Source of the DNA: Haberlea rhodopensis
Taxonomy: Eukaryota > Streptophyta > Magnoliopsida > Lamiales > Gesneriaceae
Length of the DNA stretch: 64,000 nucleotides
Direction: 5' to 3'
Assembly: GCA_907163345.1 (NCBI GenBank)
Contig: CAJQUN010000003.1
Span: forward strand, 24,567,879-24,631,878
The notes below the pieces were generated by a model that was not told the origin of the DNA, did no database searches, and was given only the letters and a program-made list of their open reading frames with translations. Positions 59,075-64,000 of the stretch are shown here, piece after piece. Within the stretch, counting starts at the first letter, position 1. Each line of letters begins with the position of its first letter. The position numbers and the translations under genes were made by a program.

Positions 59075-60796
59075 TCAACCCAGATCAGGAACTGTGAAGA
59101 ACTCTTCATCGTCGTCATGGATTTCAATTCTAGGCTTCTTGTTTGGCATGTGGCTTTTGCCTGATCGCTGATAAGCTGTGTAACTTGGCTGAGACATCGG
59201 CAGCTGAGGGACTTCTGCCACAGCAAATGCCTCTTGACGTATTTGTTCACCGAACAGATTCATCTCCGTCAACCACTCGAGATCGTTAAACTCTAGTTGC
59301 TCCTTCTGCACAGATGTATGAATACTTTAGGACCGTACTGTAAATAAGCAGACCCAAAAATTTTGAGGGGGTGGGGGGTGGGGGGTGGGTTTGTAAAACT
59401 CAGACTTTTTCAGAAATAACATGAAATTTGAAGATAAATTTTGATACTGATAGCTGTAGTTGGATTTGGGTGATCGGAGGCAGATAGAATAAAAATGATA
59501 ATTTTTACGTAATTTTATGTTTGATTTCTCTAATAAAACTACAAATTCGACCACTTCAAAATCCTTTCAAACTCCTACTTTAACCCTCGTCCCGTCTCAC
59601 CTAGCCTCCAAATACATACATGCTATCTACCTATCAACTCTTATCTCACAGATGATCCCGTATCTTTCTTGAAAGCTACAAGAATCTACCCATCAAAAGA
59701 GACACACACAAAACACAAACGAGTTAGTCTCTTACCTTGTCGGATGAATCATAATCAGAAAATTGTAGCAAATCATCAACGGCCCAAGATGGTGGTGATG
59801 TGACTCCGGGAAGAAGATGATGTGCCGGTATTTTTGTAACATTCTGCTGTGAATTCGATCTCGGGGGCTTAGGCTCAAATTGGTTTTTCAAATTTTCTTT
59901 GTTACAACTGGAGCTGCTCAATGCCACGCGTATTCCGGTGGCTAACAACCTCTGGTGGTTTGCAGCAAGGGTGTTAGCTGCATGAATAGGTTCATCACAG
60001 TCCTTGCAGAACAAGGCTCTGTCCTCCACACAGAAAATGAAAGCTGCATTCTCCTATACATGATCAATGGCCACAAAAGACACCAATCAATAGCAACGTT
60101 CATTTCATTTTCAAGCACCAAAATCGGGGGGGATCCAGTGGGGACACGCAAGAAAATTTCCGGCTTCAAACATAAGATATGATGTAAATTTCGTTCCTCT
60201 CAAACAGGCTCAAGGATATTGCTAGAGTATGGTGACCAAAAGCTTTTTCGTCTCACTCCAGGAGCTCACAATGCGACAAATATAATGAAACAATACATAT
60301 GTATTTTTTTCAGAGATTTGCTGTAAAGCAGACGACAGACGAGTCCATTACCACACAGATATGAACACAAACAAACATGTAAGAGTGCATAATATTCTCA
60401 TACAACAAATTGAACTACTTAAATTATTCAATCCATCATTGAACATTCAACTTAAAAATGAGGGAAGAACAATCATAAGACGCAAAACGAGATTTAGTCT
60501 CCCTAAATTCTAGAATAACTTTTAAGCTCACCCCTGTATTCATTTTCCGGCCCTACTACCGCAGAATATTAACACATGCTCGAATGAAGCATAAAGAATG
60601 GGGAATCACATACTTGGCAAATGTCACAGGGAGGGAGCTTGTTGGAGATGGATTGGAGAAACAGCCTCTGGTGTTTGCTGGCAAGCTTGTTAGCCGCATG
60701 AACTTCAACATCACATTTCGCACAGAGTGCCGCCTCATCTGCGCAGCATATCACACTTGCTTCCGCCTTCTCGCACACATCGCACTGAATCTTCAT
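59075..60796 (-). CDS. BBX24: B-box zinc-finger protein BBX24/BBX25 type (STO-like)
   Basis: Three exons on the minus strand: 60614-60796, 59736-60053 and 59075-59305 (243 aa; Arabidopsis BBX24 is about 248). Two tandem B-boxes: the first has Cys5, Cys8, Cys17, Asp20, Cys25, Cys28, His33 and His42, and the second reads AAFIFCVEDRALFCKDCDEPIH. The linker has WAVDDLLQFSDYDSSDK. The tail reads KKPRIEIHDDDEEFFTVPDLG: a basic stretch plus the Val-Pro COP1-binding motif. No CCT domain. Family knowledge: BBX24/25 act in the nucleus as negative regulators of light and UV-B photomorphogenesis, interact with HY5, and are degraded through COP1. Intron 1 falls between the B-boxes, as in the family. BBX24 rather than BBX25 is a guess. 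Confidence 0.94.
59367..59389 (+). repeat. G-run tract (G-quadruplex-like) in BBX24 intron 2
   Basis: Four G runs of 5, 6, 6 and 3 separated by single T. The gene is on the minus strand, so its transcript carries the C-rich complement. Confidence 0.85.
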
Positions 60797-61826
60797 TTTA
60801 GGATGATCTTAAATCTTTCCACCACCAACAATAATAGCAAATATCAGCTACCAATGAAATCAATTCCCATTTCCCTAAATCCCTAAACCCCTATTTCTTG
60901 ATTCTCTTTAAATATTCAAGAAATACACCACAAAATCAACTCTTGAGAGTGGAGGGCCCGCTCAATTTATCGAATAAAATATCGGATGGAACCGAACTTC
61001 CTTGATGGGAATTTGGAGTTCAGACAAAGAAATACATTAACAGAACAAACGCCCTGTTGAATGAAAATGAGGCCAATCATAATGTAAGACAACAAGACAA
61101 AAGACAGGACAGCACATGGAAGATGAAAGTAGAATTTCCGAAGGACCAGAAAGAGAAGTGATTGGTGGATGATTCAGACGGACTCAAGTACTTGGCCTAA
61201 AATAAGACAGCATCGAATATGTGGGACCATCTTAGCTACCTCATGAAGGATCATCCCATGAGATAGATGAAGATTTAGGCAAGGGTAGAGATTGGTGGGC
61301 TTAGAGAGGAACGACTCCGTCAATATAGAAAGACGATGATGATTTTGAATAGAACCTTTTGAACTAGTAGGATGAACTAAGCTATTACGTTCTTGTTGAA
61401 AAATGTAAATATTTGGATATGAATTTTGTAAACTCCTCAAATGTCCAAGGATATTAACATAGAACCTCATTTCTTCTTGATGAACTTACACTCTTATGTC
61501 TAAATGAATGTTTAAGGCATCGAGGACTTACATTTTGGTATAAGGAGCACTGATTAGATAACCAGGACTGTAATATGGGTAGTATTAGTGGATAGACTGG
61601 ATAAGTGTCCACTTATGAGCATGCTCATGCATTTTATGCCTATTTGAGTCTGCATATGTTATACCGACGTACTCGATAATGATTTATTGTTCGTGTTTTG
61701 CTAACTAACGTGGTTAGATTATGCAACTTGATAGCAGATTTCTATTGTTAATCATTGTGTAACAGCATGGCAGCGAACATTGAGATAAGCGATGCGGTGA
61801 GTGTTAACTTCAACCTTATATATGTT
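60797..61826. other. BBX24 upstream region and intergenic spacer
   Basis: The divergent neighbour starts at 62.9 kb. 61170-61470 includes a short plus-strand phrase (TASNMWDHLSYLMKDHP) resembling Copia gag, surrounded by stops, perhaps a very old fragment. At 61769-61800 a small exon-like segment (AG/CATGGCAGCG...GCG/GTGAGTG) has no recognisable partner. Confidence 0.4.
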
Positions 61827-62337
61827 GGGTAAATAACAGACACCCCATAACGTTTACCCCGTTTAGCAATTCACACCCTAACCTTTCAAAACGTGCACTT
61901 AACCCCCTGAACAATTTTAAGTAGTGTACTTAACCCCCTAAACAATATTCGGGAATAATTTTTCCAAATATCCTGGCTTCAAATTTTCTCACGTGTGACA
62001 CACATTCCATGGTCAAGGGTATGTATGTCTTTTCATGTATTTTCTGCAGGAATTTTACGAGTATATTATCATAAAATACATGAAAAAGAATTTTACGAGT
62101 ATACCAACAGTTGTTGAATTTTACGAGTATATCAACTATAGAAAATACATGAAAAGATACATATACCCTCGACCGTGGCATGTGTGACACACGTGAGGGA
62201 ATTTGTAGTTAGAATATTCGCTAAATTTGTTCCTGAATATTGTTTAAGATGTTAAGTGGGGTTAAATACATGTTTTGAAAGGTTAGGGGATGAAATATTA
62301 AATGGGGTAAATGTTAGGGGTTGTCCGCTTTTTACCC
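61827..62337. mobile_element. Foldback MITE with ~90-bp inverted arms
   Basis: The left arm starts GGGTAAATAACAGACACCCC. The reverse complement of the right arm starts GGGTAAAAAGCGGACAACCC. The arms pair on through CCCTAACCTTTCAAAAC and TTAACCCC for ~90 bp. A second inverted pair (TGTGACACACATTCCATGGTC / CGTGGCATGTGTGACACACG) lies inside. The centre has three copies of GAATTTTACGAGTAT. It is noncoding with no clear target duplication, so the superfamily is unknown (Mutator-like is possible). Confidence 0.78.
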
Positions 62338-62938
62338 TAATAATATTTGAAAAATTATAAGGTCTTTCTCAACCCTGACCGCTAACTTTCGGTTCTTTTA
62401 TTTAAATAATAAAAAAATTCAAATTTTGGTAATCTGGGGCCAACTTGGTTCAAAAAGGAAAGGGAAAAAATCGTCATTTTGACCAGCAAACTATGTTGTC
62501 CAAATTTCTATCCTGAATTCTCGAGTAATATCGGCTTTTATCGTACTTGACTCTTCGGTAATAAAGTTTTATGTTTTAGTATTTCGTGACTTGTATCCTT
62601 TGAAGGTTAATTTTCTCCTTGTATAAGCATAACGGATTGTGATATTTAGGGATCACGGGTCTGGCAAATTTCGCATTTATTGGTATTTTTTTGCGGGTAA
62701 TTTCTTCAATTGCGTCGTATCTGCTGGCGTTGTAAATTCTTCGAAGTAGGTTTTTGCAAAAATTACTGAAATAGCATTTGGTTATATTTTAGTTGACGAT
62801 CAATTCGTCAAACACTTTGGCCGCAACTTTATTCCCGAGTATACCCGTTATAAAATATAGAGTATATAGTTACCAATTTATCTGAAGTTAAAGTCTTTTG
62901 TTGATCTCGTGTGTGGTAATAGATTGAGGCTGCTTTGG
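62338..62938 (+). other. Upstream region of RBL13
   Basis: AT-rich promoter and leader. No other gene. A TTGTGTAG-like acceptor is not evident, so the leader may be unspliced. Confidence 0.4.
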
Positions 62939-63754
62939 ATGGGGAAACCGTTGTTTTATGAGATTTTGGAAAAGCCAGCTACAAGTTGTGTAATAGGGAT
63001 ATGTAGTGTGATTTGGTTTTACATTCAGAAGAAGAATATTGGATATTCACATGTTGGTTTGAGCTACGAAACTGCGCTAGAGAGTCAGCATTGGAGGATA
63101 ATAACTTCTGCATTTTCACATATTAGCATCCTTCATCTTGTTTTCAATATGAGTGCACTTTGGAGCTTGGGGATTATCGAGAACTTAGGAAACATCGGTC
63201 TTGGGGTAGAGTATTATCTACATTATACATTGCTTTTGGTGGTTCTGTCGGGATTGCTAGTTCTTGGGATCTACCATGTCTTGATTCAGAAGTTCAAACT
63301 GGATTATTTTAGGAGAGTAACTGCTGTTGGGTACTCTTGTGTTGTTTTCGGGTGGATGACTATTTTATCTGCTAAGCAACCCTCTTCAAAGTTGGAGCTT
63401 TTCGGGTTTCTGTCACTTCCTATCAGTTTTGCACCATTTGAATCGCTAATCTTCACATCTATAATTGTCCCACAAGCAAGTTTTATTGGCCATTTATCGG
63501 GAATTGTTGTTGGGTACTCTATCGCCTGGGGTTTGATACATGGGATGAGTAATTATTGGGCATTATCTATGTTGGGATGGATTGTTCTTGTATTTGTTTA
63601 TAGTTTGAAGAAGTCCGGTACATATGACTTCAACTTTCTCGTGATTGAATCGGTGACTGATCCTTCATTGCCAACTGTGCGTTTTCTTGCTTCTGGAAAT
63701 GGTAGAACCTTGCAGATGAGCTCGTCACCTGATGTTGGTGCCAATCTTGTGTAG
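62939..63754 (+). CDS. RBL13: Rhomboid-like protein, RBL13 type
   Basis: Single exon, 271 aa, start MGKPLFYEILEKPATS. Rhomboids are intramembrane serine proteases. The catalytic Ser133 lies in AVGYSCVVFGWM and His185 in SFIGHLSGIVVGY; the HLVFNMSALWSLG motif (residues 66-78) lies on an upstream helix. About six hydrophobic segments are visible. Family proteins usually show GxSG; here the motif is GYSCVVFG, as I recall for plant RBL13, so it may still be active. Residues, length and ending (GNGRTLQ) match Arabidopsis RBL13 as I recall it. Substrate and compartment are unknown. The ATG at 62939 is the first in frame and starts the family-conserved N terminus. Confidence 0.94.
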   Translation: MGKPLFYEILEKPATSCVIGICSVIWFYIQKKNIGYSHVGLSYETALESQHWRIITSAFSHISILHLVFNMSALWSLGIIENLGNIGLGVEYYLHYTLLLVVLSGLLVLGIYHVLIQKFKLDYFRRVTAVGYSCVVFGWMTILSAKQPSSKLELFGFLSLPISFAPFESLIFTSIIVPQASFIGHLSGIVVGYSIAWGLIHGMSNYWALSMLGWIVLVFVYSLKKSGTYDFNFLVIESVTDPSLPTVRFLASGNGRTLQMSSSPDVGANLV

Positions 63755-64000
63755 CTTATTCCACAAAAATTCACATGATACTATGCAGCTACGTTTCCTC
63801 ATGGAATGTGAGATTGCCAATAATCTTTGTTTTTTATATATCAATTCAACACTGATCAGTGGAAACAATGTCACTTTCTCATGGTATCTTTATGTTGCAT
63901 ATGGAACGGTTTTCTTCTATGGGTTAGAAAATGACTTTGACGAGAGGAAATAAGGTGTAGGCTCGTGTATTTAATGTTTTTTCCATTGTAAGAAATTATA
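63755..64000 (+). other. RBL13 3' UTR and window end
   Basis: No further gene before the window ends. Confidence 0.5.

Noticed and set aside
8099..60796. A functional cluster of light, calcium and nitrate signalling genes
   Set aside because: The genes are unrelated families in mixed orientations separated by repeats; nothing in the sequence shows coordinated control.
61170..61470. A Copia gag fragment upstream of BBX24
   Set aside because: Only one short phrase (MWDHLSYLMKDHP) resembles gag and stops surround it; too weak to list as a feature.
61769..61800. A small coding exon (MAANIEISDA-like) with splice signals
   Set aside because: AG and GTGAGT flank it, but no neighbouring exon or family could be found and the next 500 bp are a MITE.

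Overview
This is a nuclear window from a flowering plant, a eudicot by the look of its genes. It is AT-rich, with long introns and abundant LTR retrotransposons, MITEs and other nonautonomous elements, and its genes belong to plant-only families. I cannot name the species; several proteins read like asterid versions of Arabidopsis genes, but that is an impression.

Layout. 1-7.0 kb: the last five exons of an ARIADNE-type E3 ubiquitin ligase, with an internally deleted Copia retrotransposon in one intron (LTRs and target duplication intact). 8.1-12.8 kb: an eight-exon CPK24-like calcium-dependent protein kinase with a short Helitron in an intron. 13.8-14.5 kb: intronless GUN4. 15-18.5 kb: AT-rich spacer with a hAT element and a SINE. 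19.0-19.7 kb: intronless CML5-like calmodulin-like protein. 20.8-21.7 kb (minus): a small FAR1-domain protein. 22.7-24.7 kb: repeats, a MITE and a mosaic fragment of organellar DNA. 25.1-31.3 kb (minus): an NLP8/9-type RWP-RK/PB1 transcription factor. 31.3-45.0 kb: a nest of retrotransposons. It holds a ~10 kb decayed Tat-lineage Ty3/gypsy element (minus strand) with an antisense ORF and a 26-bp tandem array in its 3' region, a gag-only Copia remnant, and a gypsy-like LTR. 47.7-48.1 kb: a 145-bp tandem repeat rich in GTGCAC. 49.5-50.5 kb: a second small FAR1-domain protein with the same exon design as the first. 51.4-53.2 kb: a frameshifted CRM-domain pseudogene. 54.8-58.5 kb: fructokinase. 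59.1-60.8 kb (minus): BBX24/STO-type B-box protein. 61.8-62.3 kb: a foldback MITE. 62.9-63.8 kb: rhomboid-like protein RBL13.

How the genes relate. There are no operons here; each gene is an independent unit. Several touch light and plastid signalling (GUN4, BBX24, two FAR1-domain proteins), calcium signalling (CPK, CML) or nitrate response (NLP). I read this as chance proximity. The most informative structures are in the repeat fraction. The Tat element carries an antisense coding region with what looks like its own TATA promoter, and tandem repeats lie between it and pol. Its 3' LTR lies in the same orientation as the NLP gene and within about 170 bp of an inferred NLP leader exon, so NLP transcription may depend on retrotransposon sequence.

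Exon boundaries were read by eye from splice consensus, reading-frame continuity and remembered family alignments. No search was run.
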